Below are positions 9,610 to 19,895 of a stretch of DNA of 64,000 nucleotides, piece by piece (the stretch's first letter is position 1; each line of letters opens with the position of its first letter). A model generated the notes under the pieces. It was not told the DNA's origin and did not search any database. It saw only the letters and a program-made list of their open reading frames with translations. The position numbers and the translations under genes were made by a program. The DNA comes from Plotosus lineatus (lineage: Eukaryota; Chordata; Actinopteri; Siluriformes; Plotosidae), in NCBI GenBank assembly GCA_024760905.1, contig CM045734.1, positions 805,467-869,466 on the forward strand, given 5' to 3'.

Positions 9610-11512
9610 TTAAGAAACCAGATCCCTAATCGCAACTATGTGCACTGCTTACGGTGCCACAAGCCCCAGGAAAGAAGTTTGGTCCATCTGATGAGGGGGC
9701 ATATGAAAGACGGCACACCGGAAGAAATCGCGATGGAGGTGAGGAAAGCTAAGGCATCAGGCAAAAAGTGGGGTCAGGTACGGTCAGACCTGGGACTACA
9801 ACGATCTGGTGAATGACGTCCCCCACCGGCCTTGCTGAAGAAGCTCATCTAGCGTCTTCCTTCTCGATGGGCCCCATGAGTCAGATATGCTCCTGACTAA
9901 GTCTGACACCACCACTACCTCTGCTGCTGCAACCCATGCTGGTGCCGCCAGTGCCACGAACACCATCACTGCCACCTCCAGCTCTGCTTCTATGGGCCTA
10001 CAGGGGTCCCCGCCCAGCGACTCTCCTTTCTCCTCGGATTGGGACGTTGGGACCAGAGATCCTTCCTGGAAAAAGTAAGTACATGTCAGTGATATTTCAG
10101 GTTGCTTGCCTTACACAACCCAGTTAGCAGCACTGAGGGGACAGTGACAACCCATGGAGAGTGGGGCTTGAACCTCCAACCTTAGTCTCAGTGATCCAGC
10201 ACCTTTACCAGCAGGCCACCACTGCCCCAAAGCATTTATAATGTCATTTTTAATCTTTCTCTCTTTTTTTTTTTGCTTGTTTTACAGGCCACTTCCTACC
10301 CCAACCACCTCTGTACGCATAAAGATGAAGGAGGCGGGTCTATAGGAGAAATTCAGCAATCACACTGTGCTCCTCTTAGACTTTAATAAGTGAGACCCTG
10401 GGTGTCCACAGTTGCCAACAGGAGGCGATGTGCGATTATAAATGGTTTTTCAGCACCAGTTGCAGTACCGTCATGTCCTGTTTCTTAGTGCGATGCTAAT
10501 CTCAATATTTCTCTCATCCTCAAAGCTCTACAATGTACCATGTTTCTTGCAGGACCTGCAGCCGATCGGTGATTGATTCAAGAAGTCCATTCTTGGTTAG
10601 AGCCAACGATCCTGGGAGTACGTTGGCAGCCTCTGCTGCACAGAAATGAGCGCATAAATATTAAATTATTTAAACAATATAATCAGGTTTGTCGACAACT
10701 TGAAAAGTAAGCCAGACCTGACGATAGCAGACAAAGACCTAAGTGACTACCTCCAGGCCTTCAAAGAGTTTCTGCAGACGATGAAAAAGCCCGTCTCGAA
10801 GTCTCATTCGAAGGACGTCTGCAAATAAAGGTAAATCTTTGCCTTTGTGTTTTGTATTGTTTTTTTTTTTCTGTTTATTATGATAACCTATTTTTTTATG
10901 TAATCAAATCGCGATTTGATGGACTGATGGAGACAGGAAATTCTGAGGGTGGCCAAACCCGACACGGTCCGTACATTCATCAACGACCCCGCAGTCTCCA
11001 AGACGGAGAAGACCACCTATCGCTGCGACCGCGAAGCTCTCCTGGTGTTGAAACATTTTCAATGCCCCGACGCTGGGGAAGGTATGATGGTGAGCACATC
11101 TATTTTAACAGCCTGAAGATATTTGTTTACAAGCATTTCCCTCCACTTCCATTCTTTTCCAGACAAAGGAGTGGGTGAACAGGAAACTCAAAAACGCGAG
11201 GGTGGTGATTGGCGTCAGCCAACACAAGACGGCAACTGTGCAGGCGGCTACATTCGCCCTGACACAGGAGGAGGAAGCTGGAGGTCTTTCACAGCCAAAT
11301 ATGCTCAGCGCTTCCGTTTCAGTCTGAAAGCGATTTTTAAACCACGTACACTGCTTTACCATCAAGAAAGAAACCACGTACACTGCTTTACCGAAAGAAA
11401 TTGTCTCTTGTCCCCCCCACCCCCACCCCGAGTGGTTTCAAGCCTACTACAAACACATTCGGCCAGCATACCTCTGCAGGGAAATGGAAATTTTTCTTCG
11501 TTTCTTCGACCG
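9610..11512 (+). pseudogene. Crypton tyrosine recombinase, multi-exon
   Basis: Exon 1 (about 9610-10074, donor gtaagtac) has a zinc-knuckle-like CLRCHKPQERSLVHLMRGHM and an Ala/Thr/Ser-rich tail. Exon at 10687-10830 reads LKSKPDLTIADKDLSDYLQ, ending at gtaaatc. Exon at 10936-11089 reads TVRTFINDPAVSKTEKTTYR and then LLVLKHFQCPDAGE, donor gtgagc. Exon at 11163-11512 reads TKEWVNRKLKNARVVIGVSQ, HKTATVQAATFALTQEEE, then YYKHIRPAYL. The VIGV-HKTA segment is the Crypton recombinase hallmark. The C-terminal part that should hold the HxxR and catalytic Tyr is not found. A 31-base tandem duplication (11342-11403) breaks the last exon, so the gene is dead. Confidence 0.75.
10107..10236 (-). mobile_element. 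SINE head fragment inside a Crypton intron
   Basis: Minus-strand tRNA-like head and the first part of the body (complement of ggcagtggtggcctgctgg near 10210-10230) match the SINE copies at 22.98 and 27.8 kb. It lies in the first intron of the Crypton gene. The LINE-derived tail is missing. Confidence 0.8.
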
Positions 11513-11659
11513 GTAAGCCCGTACATAGTGTCACCGACGACATTGTCCGGTTTGACGAAATGTGAGAATCACATGACTGGATGTGCTGATGTATAAATGC
11601 ATATTATATATTCCACCACTAGACTGGGAACAATAAAAGTGCATGGAGACAGAAAATTT

Positions 11660-12250
11660 GTAGCCTGTACGATGGGGCTGTACGATGTCATTAACTTACC
11701 TGACCAGACTGGCTCTTCGGAACCCCGATGTCTGCAGGGACAAAATGAACAACCCTGAATCCTGGAACAAACTGGGGCCAACTGATCAGTACAAGTTCTT
11801 CTCCGTGAACATGGACTACTCCAAACTTAAGAATCGTCCAGGCTTCCAAATCCTCGTGTGTTTACAATGTCACAAACATAATAGAAAAAAAATTCTCTGC
11901 ACAGGCGCAAAAAAAAAAAAAAAAAAAATCTCTCGTGTTTTTTTTTTTTTTTTTTAAATCACATTATTGCCAGCAAAGGATTTTTAAGCCTGTCCTCAGC
12001 TGTAGTGTTCCCAAACAGGAACTGTAAAGAATAGAAGAGCAAAACCATGATTCAACTTTTAAACGAGGCATAACATGTTACACATCTTTGTACATTTAAT
12101 GGTTTAATAAGTGACTGAATGAAGGTCATAACTAGAGTTATTAAGATACAGATGGATCGGTTCCCAAAAATTCGGTTCGGTTATGGTTGTACCTTTAAAA
12201 CGTGACCGGAAACCGAGGATGCATAAAAAAAACGCTATAAACAGTTTTGA
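11660..12250. other. Stretch with one short uncharacterised frame
   Basis: Plus frame 11685-11870 reads [20 protein letters not shown] and [18 protein letters not shown]. It looks protein-like but I do not recognise it, and it could be a displaced part of the Crypton or another element. The rest (11880-12250) has A- and T-runs and no gene. Confidence 0.35.
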
Positions 12251-12298
12251 CTGTAGTCTAGATCAGGGGCCGGGAACCTTTTTGATTAATTGAGCCCC

Positions 12299-12330
<32 letters not shown>

Positions 12331-12378
12331 GGGAAAAAAAACAAAAAACTGTATTTTAAAATCTAATTCTCTGAGAGC

Positions 12379-12396
12379 CATGTGTGTGTGTGTGTG

Positions 12397-12438
<42 letters not shown>

Positions 12439-12460
12439 AATACACACACACACACACACC
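12379..12460. repeat. (TG)n-(TA)n-(CA)n compound microsatellite
   Basis: A TG run is followed by a TA run and then a CA run. TG and CA are complementary, so the block is self-complementary and could form a hairpin. It lies between two partial copies of a hAT-type terminal repeat (near 12265 and 12460). Confidence 0.95.
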
Positions 12461-13205
12461 AGGGGTCGGGAGCCTATGGCTTGCCAGGCAGATGTGGCCG
12501 TTTTGATGACTGTGTCTGGCTCTCAAATAAATCAGGTGTCCTTTCTTAACCGAATAACATACATAATTTCACTGTCATTAAAATAAATATACAAAAAAGC
12601 ATCAAGGAAAACAAAAACAGATGAATAAATCTCACGCATTTAAATCTATTCATCTATTTTCAATGCCACGTCACTGTAGAGCGCAGTGGAGAGCCAATCC
12701 TTTCTGTACAAGAATGTGTGGGCGGGTCCGATACCTTGAAACTAACTTTACTGGATTATAACAGCCACAGACTGCGCATGTTGTTATTGAGAAGAGAGGT
12801 AAATTTCCCTGGTTTTGATCAGCTCATTTCCACAATGCCAAGCAAACTGGCAAGCAAACACATGGACAGACATGGAAAAACTTCAACCAGCAGACCAAAA
12901 CTTAGGATGCACTTCCTGTCACAAACATTGCAGCATGCGAGTCAAATAAAATTAGAGTTTCAAGGTATCAGACCTGCCCGCAAACAAAGGATTGGCGCTC
13001 CACTTTGTGCCACAGTGACTTGGCATTTAAAATAAAACAGATGCAGAAATCTCATGCATTTAAATCTGTTCGTCTATTTGATGGCTTTTTTAAATTTATA
13101 TTTAAATGACAGTGAAATTATGTATTTGTTATTCTGTTAAGAAAGGCCATCTGATTTATCTGAGAGCCAGATACAGTCACCAGAAGAGCCACATATATAG
13201 TGTAT
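12460..13205. mobile_element. hAT-like non-autonomous element
   Basis: It starts caggggtcgggagcctatgg, a hAT-type terminus. About 100 bases near 12505-12590 (gtctggctctcaaataaatc) are the inverted complement of 13095-13190 (gatttatctgagagccagat). The interior (12700-13035) has a short frame with SKLASKHMDRHGKT, possibly a worn BED-finger piece. No DDE domain or dimerisation domain is present. Confidence 0.6.
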
Positions 13206-13284
13206 AACACTACTCTAGGTATTTAGCATTTTTCATAGTTTATGGCTTATAATGATAAGTGATTGAGAAATGCTGCTGTGAGTA

Positions 13285-16112
13285 GGGGCACAAACCAGTG
13301 TCTCTCCCCCTTATGCCGGTACCAAGCCCGGATAAATGCAGAGGGTTCTGTCAGGAAGGGCATCCGACGTAAAACCAATGCCAAACTTCATCATGCAAAT
13401 CACAAATATTACCTTCATATCGGATCGGTCAAGGCCCAGGTGAACAACGACCGCCATCAGTGCTGTTAACCAACAGGGTGCTGGTGGAAATTGGACTACT
13501 GTTGGTCGAAGAAGGAGAGGCGGGAGGCATTTATGGAGGCAGAGAGAGAAGAGGAAAAGCATGAGTCTAGGTATGAGAGTAGGGACTTTGAATGTTGGAA
13601 CTACGACAGGAAAAGGTAGAGAGCTGGCTGGCATGATGCAGAGGAGGAAGGTGGACATACTGTGTGTTCAGGAGACCAGATGGAAAGGTAGCAAGGCTAG
13701 AAGCTTTGGAGCAGGGTTTAAAGGTGTATTTTTCATGGTGTGGATGGGAAAAGAAATTGAGTCGGAGTCATCTTGAAGGAGGAGTTTGTCAGGAATGTTC
13801 TAGAAGTGAAAAGAGTGTCAGAGTGAGGAGTATCAAGTTAGAATTGAAGGTGTGATGTTCAATGTTGTTAGTGCTTATACCCCACAGACAGGATGTGAGC
13901 TAGAAGAGAAGGAGATATTCTGGAGGAAGTTAGATGAAGGGATGCAGAGTACCCCCAGAGGTGAAAGAGTGGTCATTGGGGCAGACTTCAATGGACATGT
14001 TGGTGCAGGAAACAGAGGGGACGAGGACATGATGGACAGGTTTGGTATCCAGGACAGGAACACAGAAGGACAGATGGTAGATTTTGAAAAAAGGATGGAA
14101 ATGGCTCTTCAAGAAGAGATATGCGCATGGGGTGACTTATAAAAGTGGGGGTAGGAGCACACAGGTAGACTACATTTTGTGTAGACAATGCAGTTTGAAG
14201 GAAGTCAGTGACTGCCAAGTAGTAGTGGGTGAGAGTGATGCCAAACAGCATAGGATGAAGGTGTGCAGGATGACGCTGATGGTGAGGAAGGTGGAGAAGG
14301 CAAAGGCAGAGCAGAAGACAAAGCGGTGCAAGCTGAAAAAGGAAGAGGGTCGTGTTGTAAAGTAGGAGTTGAAACAGGCTTTGGGTAGTCAGGAAGTGCT
14401 TCCAGATGACTGGATAACCAGAGCAAATGTGATCAGGGACACAGGTAGGAGAGTACTCGGTGTGTCCTCTGGAAGGAAAGTAGATAAAGAGACTTGGTGG
14501 TGGAATGAGGAAGTGCAGGAGTGTGTACAAAGGAAGAGGTTAGCCAAGAAGAAGTGGGACATTGAGAAAACCAAAGAGAGTAAACAGGAGTACAGGGAGA
14601 CACAGTGCAAGGCGAAAGTAGCGGTGTCAAAGGCCAAACAGGGCATATGACGACTTGTATGATAGGTTGGACAGTAAGGAGGGAGAAATGATCTATGCAG
14701 GTTGGCACATCAAGGAGAAAATCGGAAGGACATACAGAAAGTTAGATTGATAAAGGACAGAGAGGGAAATGTATTGGCTGATGACAGAAGTGTGCTGGGA
14801 AGATGGAAAGCGTACTTTGAAGAGCTGATGAATGAGGAAAATGAGAGAAAAAAAAGAAAAAAAAAAAAAGTAGAAGAGGTGACCATTGAGGAGCAGGAAG
14901 TAGCAGAGATTAGTAAGGGTGAAATGAGGAGGGCATTGAAGAGGATGAAGAATGGAAAGGCAGTTGGTCCTGATATATCTGTGGAGGTATGGAAGGGTCA
15001 AGGCGAGGTAGCAGTAGATTTTCTGACAAGAACATTCAACAAGGTACTAGAGAGTGAGCAGATGCCGGAGGAATGGAGGAGAAGTGTAAAGAAGGCAGAC
15101 GTGCAGAGTTGTGGCAACTACAGAGGGATAAAGTTGATGAGCCATACAATGAAGTTATGAGAAAGAATAGTGGAAGCTAGACTAAGGGCAGAGGTCAGCA
15201 TTTGTGAACAACAGTTTGGTTTTATGCCAAGAAAGAGCACCACAGATGCAGTGTTTGCTTTGAGAATGTTAATAGAGAAGTACAGAGAAGGTCAGAAGGA
15301 GCTGCATTGTGACTTTGTGGATCTGGAGAAAGCATATGACAGGGTGCGAAGAGAAGAACTGTGGTATTGCATGAGGAAGTCTGGAGTGGCAGAGAAGTAT
15401 GTTAGAGTGGTGCAGGACATGTATGAGAGATGTAAGACAGTGGTGAGGTGTGCTGTCGGCATGACCGACAAATTCAAGGTCGAGGTGGGACTGCATCAAC
15501 GATCAGCTCTGAGCCCCTACTTGTTTGCGATGGACAGGCTGACAGACGAGGTTCGGCGAGAATCTCCATGGACTATGATGTTTGCAGATGACATTGTGAT
15601 CTGTAGTGAGAGCAGAGAACAAGTGCAGGAAAATCTAGAGAGGTAGAGGTATGCCCTGGTAAGGAGGGGAATGAAGGTTAGCCTCAGTAAGACAGAATAC
15701 ATGTGTGTGTGAACGACAAGGATCCACGAGGAACGGTGAGGTTACAGGGAGCAGAGATAAGGAAAGTGGAGGATTTTAAGTACTTCAGCTCAACAATCCA
15801 GAGCAATGGAGAGTGTGGAAAAGAGGTGAAGCAGCATGTGCAGGCAGGTTGGAAAAAAGTGTCTGGTGCGATAGGAGACCATCAGCAAGAATGAAAGGAA
15901 AAGTGTACAAGACGGTGATGAGGCCAGCGACGGTGTCTGGTTTAGAAACAGTGGCGCTGAGGAAAAGACAGGAGGCATAGCTGGAGGGAGCAGAGATGAA
16001 AATGTTGAGGTTCTCTTTGGGAGAAACGAAGATGTTGTTGAGGACAGGGTGAGATGGAGGCAGAGGATTTGCTGTGGCAACCCCTGAAGGGAACAGCCGA
16101 AAGGAAAGAAGA
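13285..16112 (+). mobile_element. RTE-type LINE, copy 1 (decayed, internally deleted)
   Basis: Same family as 54795-57946. The 5' UTR lies at 13285-13560. Endonuclease fragments follow: VGTLNVGTTTGKGRELAGMM (13570), ILCVQETRW, and GADFNGHVGAG (about 13980). The reverse transcriptase has FVDLEKAYDRV (15310), GLHQRSALSPYLF, and [12 protein letters not shown] (about 15575). Frames change at least six times. The C-terminal YGLET-to-RCGDP region is shortened by a deletion near 16020. It ends with the family tail gccgaaaggaaagaag. APE-type nuclease and RT would have driven target-primed retrotransposition. Confidence 0.9.
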
Positions 16113-16114
16113 GA

Positions 16115-17160
16115 AGATTGATAAGTAGTTGAAAAGAATATTTAAAATGTAATGTTAATGCATAATGTGTACATTACAGTACTTGTTAAATTCAGTTTAC
16201 TTGCTAAAGTAAATTTAGTCGCGTATAATAGATCTATTTTCACAATTAAAAAAAAAATGCATAAACCACGTAACAACTTGCAATCACGTTTTTTTAATTT
16301 TCCAGAATAAATTTAAGTGGAACAAGTACCGTTGTATAAATTTTAGAAGTACCAACTATCGCTCACTGATGCTCCGACAATGCCAACATTTTACCAATAA
16401 TTAACATGTAAAAGTTTTGTAGAGTTAGTGTACATGTAACTTTTCCTGGGAAAATGGAAACTGAACCCGAAACCGGAAAACCGAGTTTCAAGCTAGAAAC
16501 CGAACCAAAAATCTCTACAATCATTTTGCTTTATTGTGGCATTATCTTGTAAAGAGGAGAATTGTCGACGCAGATGTTTATTACTTTCCAAATCTAACCA
16601 GGCTTTTAAGGAAAGTTAAATCTGGCTTTATTATTTTTGTAATGTCCTGCTCAATTGTACGTATTTTTTATAATGTTTACTGATTAGCTTTTATTTTAAA
16701 TTCTGCAACGGCCTGACGAAAATGTACACAGTATACTCTGCCCTCGCTCAGAACCGATTGAGATGGGCGCCACCTTTCCCACTACCCTAATTAGGATTAA
16801 GCAGTTCAGAAAACAAAATGACTATTCATTAGTGTCAAATTATTGAGAAGGAAGAACATGTTTACTTAGTTCCACTTATTTTACCCAGAATCCATTCATT
16901 ATGTTTAAAACCAATTTCAATAATATTTAATTGAATTTAACCAACATGAACATTTGTCATCTTTCCCCAGTATGGTGGTATTTTGACTTATGTTCTTTTA
17001 TAACAAATTTTCCATGAAATGAGCTTCGATCCCACCAAAAATCTGTCCCATCCAACAAGCAAATTTTTGATTTACGAGCTCTGCTGGAGAAATGGATTTT
17101 CCGGAACAATTAGCCTTGTATTCTTCTGCGTATATTCCTCCGTGCTCAGAGAACGTCTCG
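16115..17160. other. AT-rich stretch with one V-SINE tail
   Basis: No gene is recognised. 16735-16825 carries a V-SINE tail (gattgagatgggcgccacc, aattaggattaagcagttc). The remainder is AT-rich with no clear repeat family. Confidence 0.45.
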
Positions 17161-17390
17161 TGCAGTGCTTCAATTATTTTCTGTAATGCCCCCTATTGAG
17201 GTTTTGCATGTGATGTCACAGGGTCACATGACTTGTTTATCTGCCATATTGGACGGCATTATCCGAACGGCACGCGCTCATTCAACATTGCTAAACATTA
17301 AAATAAGTAATAGTGGTTCAACATCACCCAACTGGATGTTGCTTGTCGGTTCCTAACTTCCCCAGAGTGATATAAAATAACCAGCGAGTA

Positions 17391-17580
17391 TGGTTATATC
17401 GTGTTGCGCTGTTGGCTGTGCAAATAGACAGGAGTAAGCCTGCACTGTCATTTTATCGTTTTCCATCTGACCCGGAAAGAAAAGCCAAGTGGATCACAGC
17501 AGTAAATTCGGAAGACAGCAATCCTATAGAATATGCAGCGAACACTTTGTATCCGGCAAATATACATTAGGCTTATACTT
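17391..17580 (+). pseudogene. THAP-domain remnant
   Basis: The frame begins MVISCCAVGCANRQ. A second frame gives FYRFPSDPERKAKWITAV, and the first frame resumes with ICSEHFVSGKYTLG. This is the C2CH zinc-binding THAP order: CxxxC, FxxFP, W, CxxHF. Two stops and two frame changes break it. THAP domains open host THAP proteins and the transposases of P-element and Kolobok transposons. The surroundings favour a transposon. It is cut at 17581 by a Tc1 end. Confidence 0.8.
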
Positions 17581-17582
17581 GC

Positions 17583-17660
17583 CCTTCTCAAAAAATTAGC
17601 ATATTGTGATAAAGTTCATCATTTTCTGTAATGTACTGATAAACATTAGACTTTCATAAG
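17583..17660 (+). repeat. Solo Tc1 left terminal repeat
   Basis: ccttctcaaaaaattagcat followed by the segment to aaacattagactttcat equals the left end of the Tc1 family. No transposase follows. It may be an excision or recombination remnant. Confidence 0.85.
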
Positions 17661-18050
17661 CACCGACCCCTGAAACTCCTCCCACAGGTGGTGGGTCCAT
17701 GGGAGGGCGGACCCATGTCTCCTTTTCAGGCTCGGCCCGGCCAGGCTCCATGGGCATAAGCACGACCACCAGGCGCTCACCTTCGAGCCCCTCCCATGGG
17801 CCTGGCTCCACGAGGGAACCCCGGTGACCCACGTCCGGGCAAGGGAGACTGCTTCCTGTGCCCTCATGTGTCATAGGGGATTTTTTTGAATCGCACTTCG
17901 ACCTTCCCCCCGGACCTGTTTGCCTTGGGTGACCCTACCAGGGGCATTTGACCCAGACAACATAGCTCCTAGGATTATTAGGTCACGCAAACCCCTCCAC
18001 CACGATAAGGTGGCAATCTGACATGAATATCATTAAAATTACATGAATAA
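17661..18050. repeat. GC-rich unclassified repeat
   Basis: A GC-rich block abruptly replaces AT-rich sequence and ends with caaacccctccaccacgat near 17990. Its sharp borders suggest an inserted repeat, possibly a LINE 5' region, but I cannot name the family. The short frame across it on the minus strand has no recognisable domain. Confidence 0.35.
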
Positions 18051-18104
18051 AATATTCTATTGAAATGCATCATGTAGTTCAACAAAGCAGGTTTTATCTG
18101 TCTC

Positions 18105-18820
18105 CATGCACTTTTATTGTTCCCAGTCTAGTGGTGTAATATAATATGCATTTATACATCAGCACATCCAGTCATGCGAGACTCACATTTCGTCAAACCA
18201 GCTGGATAAATGTCTTCGTAGTATGCTTGAAACCACTCGGGGAACAAAAGACAATTTGACAGTAAAACGGTGTATGCAGTTGAATAATCACTTTCACACT
18301 GAATCATAAGTGCTGAGCATAGTTGGCTGTGAAAGACCTCCAGGTTCCTCCTCCTGGGTCAGGGCAAATGTTGCCACCCACACAGTTGCTGTGAGAAAGG
18401 AGTCACTGGGCGGGGACCCCTTGGGCCTCAGAAGCAGAGCCGGAGGTGGCAGCAATAGTGTGCGTGGCACTGGCAGCACCAGCATCGGTCGCAGCAGCAG
18501 TGGTGTTACTGGTGGTGTCAGGCTCAAGGTCAGTCGGGTGCATATCTGACTCATGGGGCCCATTGAGAATGAAGACGCTGGATGAGCTTCAGCAAGGCAA
18601 TGCGGCAGGGCTGGTGGGGGCCATCGTTCACCAGATGGTTGTAATCCCAGGTCCGACCGTACCCGACCCATCATTTGGCTGATGCCTTAGCTTTCCTCAC
18701 CTCCATCGCAATTTCTTCCGGTGTGCAGTCTTTCATACGCCTCCTCATCAGATGGGCCAAAATTCTGTCCTGGGGCTTGTAAGCAGTGCACATAGTTGCG
18801 ATTAGGGATCTGGTTTCTTA
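18105..18820 (-). mobile_element. Crypton, copy B (internally deleted)
   Basis: It shares both ends with copy A (ttttaagaaaccag at 18820 on the minus strand; gtgcactttt complement near 18105). The exon 1 coding part is present (RSDLGLQPSGER, then the Ala/Pro/Ser-rich tail). It is fused directly to the middle of the last exon, where the frame reads VWVATFALTQEEEPG. About 1.2 kb containing the recombinase core is therefore lost. It is non-autonomous. Confidence 0.75.
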
Positions 18821-18824
18821 AAAC

Positions 18825-19214
18825 ATGCTGATACACACAATTGAGACCAACTGCCCCCCCAGGAAAAATAAAATATGTCCTGAATATAAATCTTTAAAAT
18901 TTATAAAAAAAAAAATAAGTCCATGATAACCTGTACCATCTGTGGATTGCAATACGTGGGAGAAACACGTAATACCATTGCAACTAGAATGAACCAACAC
19001 AGACATTATCACCCAACGTAAACATTTAAATAAATCTACAAGTATTTTACCTCATATGAATTGAGAGCGATATCCATAACTGCGCTACAGGCCTCCTTCA
19101 TGGACCTGGGGAGAAAGAAAAGCATGAATGGATTAAAAAAAAAAAAAAAAAAGACACAACATACTATTACAGGACTTGAAAGACACGAGCTGATCCTCCA
19201 CCTCAAAAAAAAAA
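18825..19214 (+). pseudogene. PLE GIY-YIG endonuclease, copy B
   Basis: The plus frame reads ITCTICGLQYVGETRNTIAT followed by RMNQHRHYHP, the GIY-YIG signature with the C-x2-C start of the Penelope/Neptune group. Later comes ISITALQASFMDLGRKKSMN, the C-terminal helix region. An A-run and a stop after YHPT break it. The 5' side is cut at 18824 by the Crypton border, so no reverse transcriptase is attached. Confidence 0.85.
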
Positions 19215-19895
19215 AAAAAAGCTCAACTCCAAATATATACCCTATCCAAGATAACCACTAGTCTTATCCCAGCCCCTAATCCTCATCCTAACTCCAACCT
19301 GACTCTATCCCCCATCCCCTCGTAGGCCCCAATTTAATCGTTTGGCTGCCCTCGAGGATAATCCTTCACTGCCTCCCTCTAGTGGCCCAAAATTTAATTT
19401 ATATCTGCCTATTAAAAATTAAATTCGAATTTACGCCAAACATCCGAAGGGCAGCTTGGTACCCGGACTGCTGGACCCCGAGGTGATCTGAATGGCACGG
19501 GGAAGGACTGTGCACAACAGGGCAAACCAGTTCACACCAGGAACCCAGGTTCTTAGGTTAGTCAATAGACTTTGATACCCAATTCCTAAGCTTAAACCCG
19601 AACATGACTACCCCCCCCCCCCCCCCCCCATCTACTCCTCGGCCTCAACTTAATCCGATTGGTAGCCCGAGAGAGGTCGGCAGTGAGCTTATACACAATA
19701 TACTGATTCACAAGGAGAGCTCAACACAAACTCTATCGAGTCCCTGAGCTTACAACCTGCATCTATTGACATCCAATCTGATACAATCTTACCAGATAAC
19801 CAATATTATGTTGATATTTTATTATTTCCTCTTATTTTGTTCGTTGGTGCAAGCCAGCTGCCTGAAAGCACCGAAACGTCACACAAATGGCTTGC
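19215..19895 (+). mobile_element. PLE terminal repeat (pLTR), upstream copy
   Basis: This block matches 21735-22545 in the same order and orientation. First comes the CCTAAC-rich part with the conserved segment around 19440-19600. Then the unique part follows, ending cagctgcctgaaagcaccg. Direct terminal repeats made by partial tandem copies are characteristic of Penelope elements. The motif ctga...gaaacgtc near 19865 resembles the hammerhead core reported from PLE pLTRs, but stem II is deleted in this copy. Confidence 0.65.

Larger units (their letters stand above)
9606..11650 (+). mobile_element. Crypton (tyrosine-recombinase DNA transposon), copy A
   Basis: The 5' border ttttaagaaaccag is shared exactly with the minus-strand copy at 18.1-18.8 kb, which defines an element end. 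The 3' side ends near gtgcatggagacaga (about 11650), also shared with copy B. Between the borders are several exons with GT-AG introns and a polyadenylation-like aataaaag at about 11631. Cryptons use a tyrosine recombinase and normally leave no target duplication, and none is seen. Confidence 0.75.

Noticed and set aside
13988..14530. 180-codon minus frame, and similar long minus frames at 55400-56251 and 57430-57951
   Set aside because: They are antisense shadows of the RTE LINE ORF, whose purine-rich coding strand avoids stops on the other strand.
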